A stretch of 35,678 bases of DNA, taken from positions 1-35,678 of the forward strand of contig NZ_LZMB01000411.1 of NCBI RefSeq assembly GCF_001673555.1. The letters run 5' to 3'. The DNA is from Mycobacterium sp. 1165178.9 (lineage in GTDB: Bacteria; Actinomycetota; Actinomycetes; Mycobacteriales; Mycobacteriaceae). Of the stretch, positions 1 through 7,608 are shown in pieces. Made by a program: the position numbers and the translations under genes. Each line of letters starts with the position of its first letter. Within the stretch, counting starts at the first letter, position 1. The notes below the pieces were generated by a model, which did no database searches, had not been told where the DNA came from, and saw only the letters and a program-made list of their open reading frames with translations.

Positions 1-666
1 ACGCCGCACCGCCGGCGGTCGAACGGCACCACTGGGGCCCGCGTCGGTCGCGTGAGTAAACCCGGGGTAGGCCTCGACGATGCTCGCTACCAACATCCGC
101 GACATCTGCGCCGATACCAATGACCTCACTGCCAGCAGCCCGTTCGGCCCGGCATTGCGGAGCAAGAATTTCATCACGTTCGCAACAGCCAACGTTCCCG
201 GCTTGGACGGCTGCCAGCTGGTCGGGACTCGGACCGGCGTCGGCTCAGTCGCACCTGTGAACTCGGCAACCGTCGCTTCGAATTCGGTACGCGGGATGCG
301 CACATGAAAAATGTTGCAGTTTTCCTCCCACCGCAGCCGAAATGCCGTGTGGGCGTCCAGCACGACGAAACCGCCGGGCAACACGACCCGCTCGCCGTTA
401 TCCGCCCCGGCCACGAATCGCCCGCTGATCTGCTGGGACACCAAGACGAAGTCGTCGAACGTCGACGACTCGAGCAGCGTGGTGGCCGAACCGTACGACA
501 GGGAGTAAACGCCTAGCCCGCTGCCGCCGCCTTCGGCATGCCGCGCACGAAACGCCGACACCCGGCCCCGGACGGTGAGCCGGTGGGGACAGTAGACAGA
601 CCCGATCTGGGTGCGCGCGTCGTCCGGATCCGTGGTGTCTATCCGGATGCGCAATCCGTCGATCAT
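1..666 (-). CDS. AraC-family regulator, N-terminal part (cut by window edge)
   Basis: The reading frame is open from an ATG at 666 to the left edge (222 codons), so the C-terminal part lies outside the window. The visible part looks like the N-terminal sensing domain of AraC_binding_2-type regulators: a beta-rich stretch with SYGSATTLLES, FVLVSQQISGRF and LPGGFVVLDAHTAFRLRW, followed by a helical segment. The two C-terminal helix-turn-helix motifs expected of the family would be off the edge. The ATG overlaps the stop of the upstream LLM oxidoreductase by 4 bp (ATGA), so the two are probably co-transcribed and translationally coupled. The family assignment is inferred from domain pattern and size; the effector is unknown. 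Confidence 0.7.
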   Translation of the reverse strand, partial: MIDGLRIRIDTTDPDDARTQIGSVYCPHRLTVRGRVSAFRARHAEGGGSGLGVYSLSYGSATTLLESSTFDDFVLVSQQISGRFVAGADNGERVVLPGGFVVLDAHTAFRLRWEENCNIFHVRIPRTEFEATVAEFTGATEPTPVRVPTSWQPSKPGTLAVANVMKFLLRNAGPNGLLAVRSLVSAQMSRMLVASIVEAYPGFTHATDAGPSGAVRPPAVRR

Positions 667-1619
667 GAGGCCATGGCCCGTTCGCGGATCTGCACCGCCG
701 TTTCCAGCATTTGCGCAGTGCTGGTGAACCAGTCCTGCAGATTGAGATCCACGATGAGCTCGTCGGCGCCCGCCTCCGCGGCGGTCCGGACATCGTCGAG
801 AACCTGGTCCAGCGTGCCGACGAACGCGGATCGCTCAGGTCCGGCCGGCCGGTGGGTGAAGGTGACATTGCCGACCACGATCATCTCCATCCGGCACGTG
901 TCACGCCCGTATTCGCAAGCCATGCCAAGGATTCGGTCCCAGTCGGCGCGCAATTGTGCAGCTCCGGCCGGGCCCGGCGTGGCCAGCAGCGGCAGCCAGC
1001 CATCGGCGCGTTTGGCGATGCGCTGCAACGCTTTCGAACTGGTGCCACGGCTCGGGTTATGGCCGCCGCCACCCAGCATGACGGGGATTCTCGCCACCGG
1101 CTTCGGCAGGACTGCGGCGTTGTCGACGACTACCCGCGGTCCCCGGAAGCTCACCGGGTCGGGGCCCCACACCGCATCAAAGACATCGAGCGTCTCGTCG
1201 AGGAAGCGGCCGCGATCGGCTCGGGTGGCGCCGGTGGCCTGCAGTTCGTCGGTGGCCCAACCGGTGCCCAGGCCCGCGATCACGCGGCCGCCGCTGATCT
1301 GATCGATCGTGGCGAGCGCCTTAGCGAGCTGGACCGGAGTGTGCAGTGCCGCGACGAGGACGGAGGTACCGAGGCGGACGCTTTCGGTCGCGACCGCCGC
1401 GGCGGTGAGGACGGCCAACGGGTCGGCGGCCTGGCGCGAGTGTTCCGGCCAAGGCACGTTAAATCCGGCGTAGGGCTCGACGGGCGCCTGCGGGAAGAGC
1501 AGTCGCTCGTACGTCCACACACTGGAATATCCGGCCGCCTCGGCTACCCGTGCCGCTTCGACCAGATCGTGTTGCAGGTCGACCCCCAATCTCTGGGGCA
1601 GGCGAAGTCCAAGTCTCAT
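663..1619 (-). CDS. LLM-class (F420-dependent type) oxidoreductase
   Basis: This is a 318-residue luciferase-like TIM-barrel protein that opens with MRLGLRLPQRLG and has the family pattern AAGYSSVWTYERL, LGTSVLVAALHTPVQLAK, GGRVIAGLGTGW and ADGWLPLL. The last two match the cofactor-binding regions of mycobacterial LLM enzymes, many of which use coenzyme F420; F420 rather than FMN is inferred from the family. An upstream extension to 1769 is possible, but the ATG at 1619 has a good ribosome site (GGAAGG about 6 nt before) and gives the normal N-terminus. The substrate is unknown. The stop overlaps the start of an AraC-type regulator, and a divergent alpha/beta hydrolase lies upstream, which suggests a small regulated detoxification or catabolic unit. 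Confidence 0.85.
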   Translation of the reverse strand: MRLGLRLPQRLGVDLQHDLVEAARVAEAAGYSSVWTYERLLFPQAPVEPYAGFNVPWPEHSRQAADPLAVLTAAAVATESVRLGTSVLVAALHTPVQLAKALATIDQISGGRVIAGLGTGWATDELQATGATRADRGRFLDETLDVFDAVWGPDPVSFRGPRVVVDNAAVLPKPVARIPVMLGGGGHNPSRGTSSKALQRIAKRADGWLPLLATPGPAGAAQLRADWDRILGMACEYGRDTCRMEMIVVGNVTFTHRPAGPERSAFVGTLDQVLDDVRTAAEAGADELIVDLNLQDWFTSTAQMLETAVQIRERAMAS

Positions 1620-1774
1620 TCGGTACCTTCCATCGAGTCGTGGCGCTCGCGGAAAAGAACAACCATTCCGCCCCGCCAATGCCGTTGATGGCCAGAGGCG
1701 TCCTTTTCTGTGGAGCGGATGGCGCATTGTGAGTGGTGTGCGGCCGCTACCAGAGTGGTTAGCGGTCAACGGAT

Positions 1775-1804
1775 TTGGGTCATGGCGGTTTCTGTGGGTA
1801 ACAT
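1775..1804 (+). promoter_or_regulatory. Candidate SigA-like promoter of the alpha/beta hydrolase
   Basis: TTGGGT (1775-1780) and TAACAT (1799-1804) are separated by 18 bp, fit the mycobacterial TTGnnn / TAnnnT pattern, and lie about 45 bp before the hydrolase ATG. The rest of the 233-bp divergent gap (1620-1852) shows no other clear element. Inferred by eye only. Confidence 0.4.
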
Positions 1805-1852
1805 GACGCGTTTGTCACCTGGGAACGGGTCCGGTGCGGCGTTGCAATCAGC

Positions 1853-2674
1853 ATGACAACGGTGATTTCTCCCGACGGGACCTGCATCGGATATGAATCC
1901 GTTGGTGCCGGTTCGCCGCTGCTCTTGGTGCATGGCAGCACCGGCACGCGTGCTCGTTGGTCCTCGGTGACGGCGGTGCTGGTACAGCGCTACACCGTCC
2001 ACGCTATGGACCGCCGCGGTCGGGGACTGAGCACCATCGAGGTCGAGCCCTACAGCCTGAGCCGGGAAGCCGAGGATGTGGCGGCCGTCGCCGAGGATGT
2101 GGCGGCCGTCGCCGAGGATGTCGGCGGCGACGTCTACGTCGTCGGGCATTCCTACGGGGCATTGGCGGTCATGGAAGCAGCCCTGCTCACATCAGCGTTC
2201 CGCCGGATCATGCTGTACGAGCCGCCAATACCGTCGCAGGGCCATGACGTCGGGTCACCGGAGGGCCTCGCACGCATCACCAAGATGTCGGACCCGCGCG
2301 AAATACTCGAAGCGTTCTACCGCGACACCCTGCACCTCCCCCCGCCGGCCATCAAAGACCTTGTCGATCGTGAGTTGCCGTATCTGGCCGACTCGATCGG
2401 GCACACCGCCGGCCGCGAACTCGCGGCGGCCCGCGCCTACCGCGCCACCGAGCGGCTAGCCGAGATCACCGTCCCGGTGCGTATGTTGTTCGGGACCCAG
2501 AGTCCCACGTATTTCCGGGTGGCCGCCGCGGCCGTAGCCGACTTGGTACCGGGCGCGACGGTTGCCCCGTTGCGCGGCCAAGGGCACCAGGCGGTCGACT
2601 ACGACCCACAACAATTCGTGAGGGCGGTACTCGATTTCGACTCGGGCTCCGCTAGCCCGCGTCGGCGACCGTGA
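1853..2674 (+). CDS. Alpha/beta-fold hydrolase
   Basis: A 273-residue serine hydrolase of the alpha/beta superfamily. Visible elements are the oxyanion-side LLLVHGSTG near residue 25, the nucleophile elbow GHSYG with Ser100, and a late catalytic His245 in GQGHQA. The size is normal for the family and the substrate cannot be told. Just before the nucleophile strand the helix contains two exact copies and one partial copy of a seven-residue unit (AEDVAAV), encoded by a 21-bp tandem repeat. The protein looks intact despite it. It is divergent from the LLM oxidoreductase; its 3' end overlaps the end of a convergent dehydrogenase remnant by 23 bp. The ATG at 1853 lacks a strong ribosome site. Confidence 0.85.
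   Translation: MTTVISPDGTCIGYESVGAGSPLLLVHGSTGTRARWSSVTAVLVQRYTVHAMDRRGRGLSTIEVEPYSLSREAEDVAAVAEDVAAVAEDVGGDVYVVGHSYGALAVMEAALLTSAFRRIMLYEPPIPSQGHDVGSPEGLARITKMSDPREILEAFYRDTLHLPPPAIKDLVDRELPYLADSIGHTAGRELAAARAYRATERLAEITVPVRMLFGTQSPTYFRVAAAAVADLVPGATVAPLRGQGHQAVDYDPQQFVRAVLDFDSGSASPRRRP
2069..2122 (+). repeat. In-frame 21-bp tandem repeat inside the hydrolase gene
   Basis: Two identical 21-bp units (2069-2089 and 2090-2110) are followed by a third partial unit from 2111 that matches for 11 bases. Because 21 is a multiple of three, each unit adds AEDVAAV to the protein without shifting frame. Slipped-strand mispairing could change copy number between strains. Confidence 0.9.
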
Positions 2675-2960
2675 TGATGGTCTTGCCGCCACCACCCCGC
2701 GCCGGGTCGAATGCCGACGCAGCTTCGCCCAGTGCACATACCGTTTTGATGGCTGGGCGCAGTCGGCCGTCGCGAATCCTGCGTTCCAGCACGGTAAGGG
2801 TTTGCCGGTCGGGTTCGACGACGAAAAAGACAGCGCCTCCGTGCTCGGGTTGAACCCGCAGCGGCTCGGCGATGGTGATCAGCGCGCCGCCCGAACGCAC
2901 CAATTGCGCTGAGCGATCGAGGATTTCACCACCGAGAACGTTTGCACCTACGCGGCGTGG
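2652..2960 (-). pseudogene. C-terminal remnant of a zinc-type / quinone oxidoreductase (MDR family)
   Basis: About 102 codons are open from just after an in-frame TGA at 2961-2963 to a stop at 2652. The sequence matches the end of medium-chain dehydrogenase/reductase proteins: LGGEILDRSAQLVRSGG, ALITIAEP, then VVEPDRQTLTVLERRIRDG and a final GGGKTIITVADAG. The catalytic N-terminal domain and the Rossmann glycine motif are absent; that space holds non-matching sequence and then the 3' end of mmpL. The fragment is therefore best read as a decayed gene, perhaps truncated by the rearrangement that brought in the mmpS/mmpL locus. A short TTG-started protein of 83 residues could in principle still be made. 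Confidence 0.65.
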
Positions 2961-3010
2961 TCACCAGGGCAATCGAGCCATGCGGTCCGCCAAACGCGGC
3001 ACGGCGCCGG

Positions 3011-5869
3011 TCACCGGACGCCGGCGTATTCGGCCGGCGCTGCCCGCCCGGCGACACGCGCCGGTCGAGCGCGAATCAGGCGTGGCCACCAGAAGAATGG
3101 CCCCAGCAGACGAGCGAGGGCGGGCGTGATGAACGAACGCACAATCAGCGTGTCCAGCAGCAGACCGATCCCGATCGTGGATCCCATTTCACCGACCGAG
3201 ACCAGCTTGCCGGAGACCATGGCCATCATCGTGACGGCGAACACCAGACCGGCGGTGGTGACTACTTTGCCCGAGTTCGCGACTGCTCTGATCAAGCCGG
3301 TATTCAGGCCCGCCTTGCTTTCCTCCAAGTAGCGGGCTATGAGCAGCAGGTTGTAGTCCGAGCCGACCGCCACCAGGATGATGAAGGTGAGCGGCAGACC
3401 CAGCCAGCTGATCGGGATGCCAAGCAGGTGCTGCCAGATCAGGACCGAGAGACCGAACGCTCCCGAATACGAAAACGCTACGGTTCCGATTATGACCAGC
3501 GCCGCGATCATGCTCCGGGTGATGAGCAACATTACTAGGAAAATCAACGCGAATGCCGCGGTAGCCGCGATGATCAGGTCGGTTGCGGCCGCATCCTGGA
3601 TATCCCAGTACGTCGTCGCGGCGCCGCCGAGGTACACATGGGCGCCGGCGAGCGTGGTGCCTTTCAACGCCTCCTTGGCGGCGGGCAGATAGGCCTGGTC
3701 GTGGTGGATGCCGTCTTCCGTGAGTGCTTCGCCGTCGTGGTAGACCATGTATCGAGCGGCTTTGCCGTCGGGGGACATGAAGAATTTCAGATCGATGCGA
3801 AACGACGAATTGTTGAACGCATCTGGTGGTAGGTAAAAGAATTCGTCGTTCTTCGCACTGTCGAACGCATAGCCCAGATCCATCATCTGCCGGCTTAGCT
3901 CGTCCAACTGGGCCAGCTGGGGCGCAATCGTACTGTGCTCGGCCATGATCACCTGGTGAAGCTGCTCGAGCTGGTCGACGTTGCGGCCGAGGAGGTCGAC
4001 CAGCTGCGGCATCACCGAGTCTTGTATCATCGCAGCCTTCAGGTTCTTATCCATTTGCTCGTCCAACTGGTCGAACTTGTCCGTCAGCTCGAATAGCGAA
4101 CGCAGCGACCAGCAGAGCGGGATATCGAAACAGTGCTTCTCCCAATAGAAGTAGCTGCGGATCGGCCGCCAGACATCGTCGAAATCGGCGATGTCGTCGC
4201 GCATCGCGTCGGTGACGTCCTTCATGCCCTGGGCCGCACCGGCGGCGATATGAGCCGCGCCGGCCTGTTGAGACGTCAATTCCTGTTGATGCCGCATCAG
4301 CCCCGTCATGCGCTCGGTGATGCCGGCCATCTCGGTGAGCCGCGAGTTGAGGTCGGTGAGGAACGGCAGGATTTCCTTGATCTTCGTTCCCATCGAGCCC
4401 ATGGTGTAAGTGAACGACGAATGTTCTAGCGGAGTCCCCAATGGCCTGGTCACGCTTTGGATCAACCCCACACCGGGAGTGTGAAATACACTGCGGGCCA
4501 CCCGGTCCAGCGCGATCATGTCCGTGCTGTTACGCATATCGTGGTCGGATTCGACCATGAGCATGTCGCCGTTCAGCCTGCTAACCGGGAAGTGCCTGTC
4601 GGCCGCGGCGTATCCGAGCTTCGACGGGCTGTCATCGGAGATGTATATCCGGTCGTCGTAGTTGGGATGGTAGGTGGGCAGCGTGAGCGATCCCACGAGC
4701 ACCACCACGCAGCTGGCCAGCAGCACCCGGCCGGGCCACCGAACCGTCACCGTGCCGACCTTGCGCCAAATCCCGGCACCGCCTTTGCGTTTCGGCTCGA
4801 ATATTCCCACGCGGGTGCCCAACGCCAGCACAGCCGGACCGAAGGTCAAGGCGGCCGCCACTGCGGTGAGCATAGCCACAGCGCAGGGGATCCCACAGGT
4901 ATTGAAGTAGTTGAGGCGGGTGAACTTGAGGCAGAACGTTGCGCCGGCGACCGCGAGGCCAGATCCGAGGATGACGTGGGAGACGCCGCTCACGGCGGAA
5001 TAGTAAGCGGTTTCCCGGTCTTCACCCGCGCGGCGTGCTTCGTGGTAGCGGCCGATCAGAAAGATCGCGTAATCGGTACCCGCGCCGAGGATCAGGGAGA
5101 CCAGAAGGTTGGACGCGAACTCGGATATCCCGATGAGCTTGTGGAAGGCGAGGAAGGAGACTATGCCCCGCCCACAGTTCAACTCCAGCATCACCATGAA
5201 CAGCACGAGGAGCGCGGTCATGATCGAGCGATAGACGACCAGCAGCATCACGGATATGAGAACGATGGTGACGAACATGATCATGATCAGGCTCTCGTTA
5301 CCGGCTTCGAGCATGTCCGCCGACAGCGGTGCCGAGCCCGAGACGTAGACCTTCAGCCCAGGCGGGGTTCTGGTCTGCGAGACCAAGTCTCGCACCGCCT
5401 TGATTGACTCGTCCGACACCGCCGAGCCGAGATTGCCGGCAGTCCGAACCAGCGTGTAGGACGCCTTTCCGTCGTTACTCTGCACCCCGGCGGCGGTTGT
5501 TCCCTGTCCCCACAGATTCATGACGTATTGAACGTGCTTGTCTCGCTGCAGTTTTGCGATCAGGCCGTCATAGAAGTGGTGGTCGGCTTCGTCGAGCTTG
5601 TGATCGCCTTCCAACACGACCATCACCAGGCTGTTGCTGTCCGACTCGTTGAACACGTCCCCGATGTGGATGAGTGCGCGCGACGAGGGCGCATCGACCG
5701 GGACCAGCGGTCCCCGGTTCGCTTCGGTGACGGGTTCCAGCTGCGGGACGGCCACGTTGAGCACGACCATGAGTCCGACCCACGCCACAACCACGGGCAC
5801 GGCGAACCTGCGGATGGTTCGCGCAAGGAAGGGTTTGCGCACCTTGATGTCGACGCTGTTATGCCTCAT
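3011..5869 (-). CDS. MmpL-family RND transporter
   Basis: A 952-residue inner-membrane transporter of the mycobacterial MmpL (RND/MMPL) family, close to the family's usual length. There is one membrane segment near residues 19-40, a first periplasmic domain, and a bundle starting at ESLIMIMFVTIVLISVMLLV with the hallmark LILGAGTDYAIFLIGRYHE. A long second periplasmic loop rich in predicted helices (TDLNSRLTEMAGITERM onwards) comes next, then a second bundle with LVAVGSDYNLLLIARYLEE. The GTDY and GSDY aspartate/tyrosine pairs are the proton-relay positions known for MmpL proteins. The ATG at 5869 overlaps the mmpS stop by 4 bp, so it is preferred over an earlier in-frame start at 5887. MmpL proteins export lipids, siderophores or drugs; the cargo here is unknown, but the methyltransferase and oxidoreductase upstream fit a modified lipid-like product. 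Confidence 0.93.
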   Translation of the reverse strand: MRHNSVDIKVRKPFLARTIRRFAVPVVVAWVGLMVVLNVAVPQLEPVTEANRGPLVPVDAPSSRALIHIGDVFNESDSNSLVMVVLEGDHKLDEADHHFYDGLIAKLQRDKHVQYVMNLWGQGTTAAGVQSNDGKASYTLVRTAGNLGSAVSDESIKAVRDLVSQTRTPPGLKVYVSGSAPLSADMLEAGNESLIMIMFVTIVLISVMLLVVYRSIMTALLVLFMVMLELNCGRGIVSFLAFHKLIGISEFASNLLVSLILGAGTDYAIFLIGRYHEARRAGEDRETAYYSAVSGVSHVILGSGLAVAGATFCLKFTRLNYFNTCGIPCAVAMLTAVAAALTFGPAVLALGTRVGIFEPKRKGGAGIWRKVGTVTVRWPGRVLLASCVVVLVGSLTLPTYHPNYDDRIYISDDSPSKLGYAAADRHFPVSRLNGDMLMVESDHDMRNSTDMIALDRVARSVFHTPGVGLIQSVTRPLGTPLEHSSFTYTMGSMGTKIKEILPFLTDLNSRLTEMAGITERMTGLMRHQQELTSQQAGAAHIAAGAAQGMKDVTDAMRDDIADFDDVWRPIRSYFYWEKHCFDIPLCWSLRSLFELTDKFDQLDEQMDKNLKAAMIQDSVMPQLVDLLGRNVDQLEQLHQVIMAEHSTIAPQLAQLDELSRQMMDLGYAFDSAKNDEFFYLPPDAFNNSSFRIDLKFFMSPDGKAARYMVYHDGEALTEDGIHHDQAYLPAAKEALKGTTLAGAHVYLGGAATTYWDIQDAAATDLIIAATAAFALIFLVMLLITRSMIAALVIIGTVAFSYSGAFGLSVLIWQHLLGIPISWLGLPLTFIILVAVGSDYNLLLIARYLEESKAGLNTGLIRAVANSGKVVTTAGLVFAVTMMAMVSGKLVSVGEMGSTIGIGLLLDTLIVRSFITPALARLLGPFFWWPRLIRARPARVAGRAAPAEYAGVR

Positions 5870-6309
5870 GCGGACAGCACCTGGCACCAGACCCCGGCGT
5901 GCTCACCCGTGGCGGTGTGTTCGGAACGCACCTGGCCGTCGACGATGATGCGACAGCCGACATTGCCTCCGGCGACCTGCGCGGTGATGTCGGCGGTCGC
6001 GGTCGTCAACACCGTGACTTCGGTATGCGTCCAGGGCAACGTCGCCAGGTCGACGGCGATTGCGTGCGAGTTCACGTCCCAATAGCTGACCCGCCCCCAC
6101 CCGCCCAACTCGCCGAACACGTCGTATTCGATGTGTTTGGGATTGAACTGAGCTATCGAAAATTTGTCGCCCGGGCTCAGGGTTCGGTCCTGGGAACCGA
6201 AGATCCTGTGCGCGGAATCGATGACGCACCCCGCCAAGACGGCGACGATGGCCACCAGGGTAGGCAGCCATAGCTTGTTGATTAGTCGCCGGTGCAGAGA
6301 CGCGACCAT
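5866..6309 (-). CDS. MmpS-family membrane accessory protein
   Basis: A 147-residue protein of the MmpS family: a short cytoplasmic N-terminus, one membrane segment (LWLPTLVAIVAVLAGCVI) and a periplasmic beta-rich domain with the typical HIEYDVFGELGGWGRVSYWD and late GVWCQV stretches. MmpS proteins work with their cognate MmpL in export. The ATG at 6309 is chosen because GAGGAG lies 9 nt before it; an upstream extension to 6378 has no such site. The gene is coupled to mmpL by an ATGA overlap and follows the methyltransferase by 109 bp on the same strand, so a single transcript for all three is plausible. Confidence 0.92.
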   Translation of the reverse strand: MVASLHRRLINKLWLPTLVAIVAVLAGCVIDSAHRIFGSQDRTLSPGDKFSIAQFNPKHIEYDVFGELGGWGRVSYWDVNSHAIAVDLATLPWTHTEVTVLTTATADITAQVAGGNVGCRIIVDGQVRSEHTATGEHAGVWCQVLSA

Positions 6310-6418
6310 GACGATGACCCTCCTCGGGCACTCACAACGAAAATCGAAACAGGTGGACCACCGTGGCCACACGGGCAATGGGTGTCGGGACGATGGAGTT
6401 GAGCCGCCGCAGGACGCG

Positions 6419-7321
6419 CTATATGCGCACTCCGCTCAGCATCCGCGTGAAACTCGCCAACTCGACTAAGCCGTCGGCCGTGGGAGCGGGCCGTCCGGCC
6501 GCGTTGAAGACGTCGGCGATCTCAGCACTGCGCGTCGTCCAGCCCCGCTCGGCCAGATACTTGGCGGCGTCTGTGTGCTGACCGGCGAAAGTCACACTGC
6601 GAAGGTCGATCTCGGGGTCCAACTGATTCCATACCGCGTGTCGTTTTCTCAGATTTTCGCCGAGCGCATCGGTTCTGGGCGTCTCGACGTAATCCGCCCC
6701 GAGTTGGCTCCCGGGAGCACTCAAATTGGTGATCGCGTCGAGAATCTGGTTTTGTGCCTCCGGCGGGAGATACCCGATGAGAAGTCCCTCGACGACCCAA
6801 ACAGTCGGCTGCGTGTCGTCGAAACCGTTTTGCCGCAACGCGCTCGACCAGTCCTGACGCAGATCGATGCCCAAGCAATGGTGCCCTTCGGCAGGTGCCC
6901 AGCCCAAGCCGGTCAAGACGCTCCGCTTCCACTCGATGACCTGGGGTTGATCGATCTCATAGATGGCCGTCGCCGGCGGCCAGTCCAATCGGTAAGCCCG
7001 GCAATCCAGTCCAGAGGCCAGAATCACCGCTTGGCGGATACCGGCTTGGCACGCGTCGCTGGCAAAGTCATCGAGGGTTCTCGTCCGCACGCCGAAGTAG
7101 TCCGGCATCCAGTCGACTTCGAGGTCCGAGAAATCGATTGCGCCGTCGACAATCCGGGTGAACAGTTTCAGTCCGACCGCCCTGACCAACACTGCGGCGA
7201 ACGGGTCGCGGATCACCGGATCGGGTTGCCTACTGGCGACCGCCCGCGCCGCAGCGACCAGTGTGGCGGTCGCGCCCACTCCCGTCTTGAGGTCCCAACT
7301 ATCGTCATGAGTCCGTGACAT
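6419..7321 (-). CDS. SAM-dependent methyltransferase, LCM/UPF0677 (PF04072) family
   Basis: A 300-residue member of the leucine carboxyl methyltransferase-like family that is strongly expanded in mycobacteria. It opens with the family signature SWDLKTGVGATATLVAAARA, followed by DPFAAVLVRAVG (39-50), the SAM-binding ILASGLDCRAYRL (100-112), YEIDQP (121-126) with the acidic residue that contacts the SAM ribose, and EGLLIGYLPPEA (178-189). Length is normal. The substrate is not known for most members. The gene precedes mmpS and mmpL on the same strand. It has its own promoter module at 7386-7449, duplicated in front of the FAD oxidoreductase, and a perfect inverted repeat in its short leader. 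The ATG at 7321 follows AAGGGGG. Confidence 0.9.
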   Translation of the reverse strand: MSRTHDDSWDLKTGVGATATLVAAARAVASRQPDPVIRDPFAAVLVRAVGLKLFTRIVDGAIDFSDLEVDWMPDYFGVRTRTLDDFASDACQAGIRQAVILASGLDCRAYRLDWPPATAIYEIDQPQVIEWKRSVLTGLGWAPAEGHHCLGIDLRQDWSSALRQNGFDDTQPTVWVVEGLLIGYLPPEAQNQILDAITNLSAPGSQLGADYVETPRTDALGENLRKRHAVWNQLDPEIDLRSVTFAGQHTDAAKYLAERGWTTRSAEIADVFNAAGRPAPTADGLVELASFTRMLSGVRI

Positions 7322-7345
7322 TATCGCCCCCTTGAATCACGTTGC

Positions 7346-7372
7346 GCCTGAACGAGTCACCCTCGTTCAGGC
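7346..7372 (-). promoter_or_regulatory. Perfect 11-bp inverted repeat in the methyltransferase leader
   Basis: GCCTGAACGAG (7346-7356) and CTCGTTCAGGC (7362-7372) are exact reverse complements around a 5-nt loop. The element lies between the predicted transcription start (about 7379) and the start codon at 7321, so it would be a stable hairpin in the mRNA leader or a repressor operator just past the start site. No U-run follows, so it is not a typical terminator. Confidence 0.6.
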
Positions 7373-7385
7373 CGTTTCTGGTGCA

Positions 7386-7449
7386 AAGTTAGGGCTACGA
7401 CGACGGCCGGTCTACCCGAATGGCGCGGCCCATAGCCGGAAAGCGCGGT
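7386..7449 (-). promoter_or_regulatory. Promoter module A (methyltransferase-mmpS-mmpL), copy of module B
   Basis: Read on the minus strand: two 13-bp elements at 7437-7449 and 7417-7429 (20 bp apart), a -35 TAGACC (7409-7414), 17 bp, then a -10 TAACTT (7386-7391). Every element occurs with the same spacing in module B at 9216-9279, and 38 of the first 49 positions are identical. The -10 fits the mycobacterial SigA TAnnnT rule. The direct repeats just upstream of the -35 look like a site for an activator. The rest of the gap to the FAD oxidoreductase stop (7450-7608) shows nothing clear. Confidence 0.6.
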
Positions 7450-7608
7450 GAACTAAATTCGACGCTCACAGCGTGATACCACGCGCAATGAAGGTCGGTG
7501 GAGATGCATCGCGGGCCAGATGGCCAATTGACGCCCGATCACGAACCACGCCTCGGTGACATGCGTTGGGATAGTCAAACTATGGGTAGCCTGAAGCCGC
7601 CCGTCGGT

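Noticed and set aside
4457..5407. 316-codon plus-strand frame inside mmpL
   Set aside because: Antisense shadow rich in His/Gly/Arg, with no family features.
5870..5887. Earlier ATG for mmpL
   Set aside because: The ATG at 5869 overlaps the mmpS stop and begins the usual family N-terminus.
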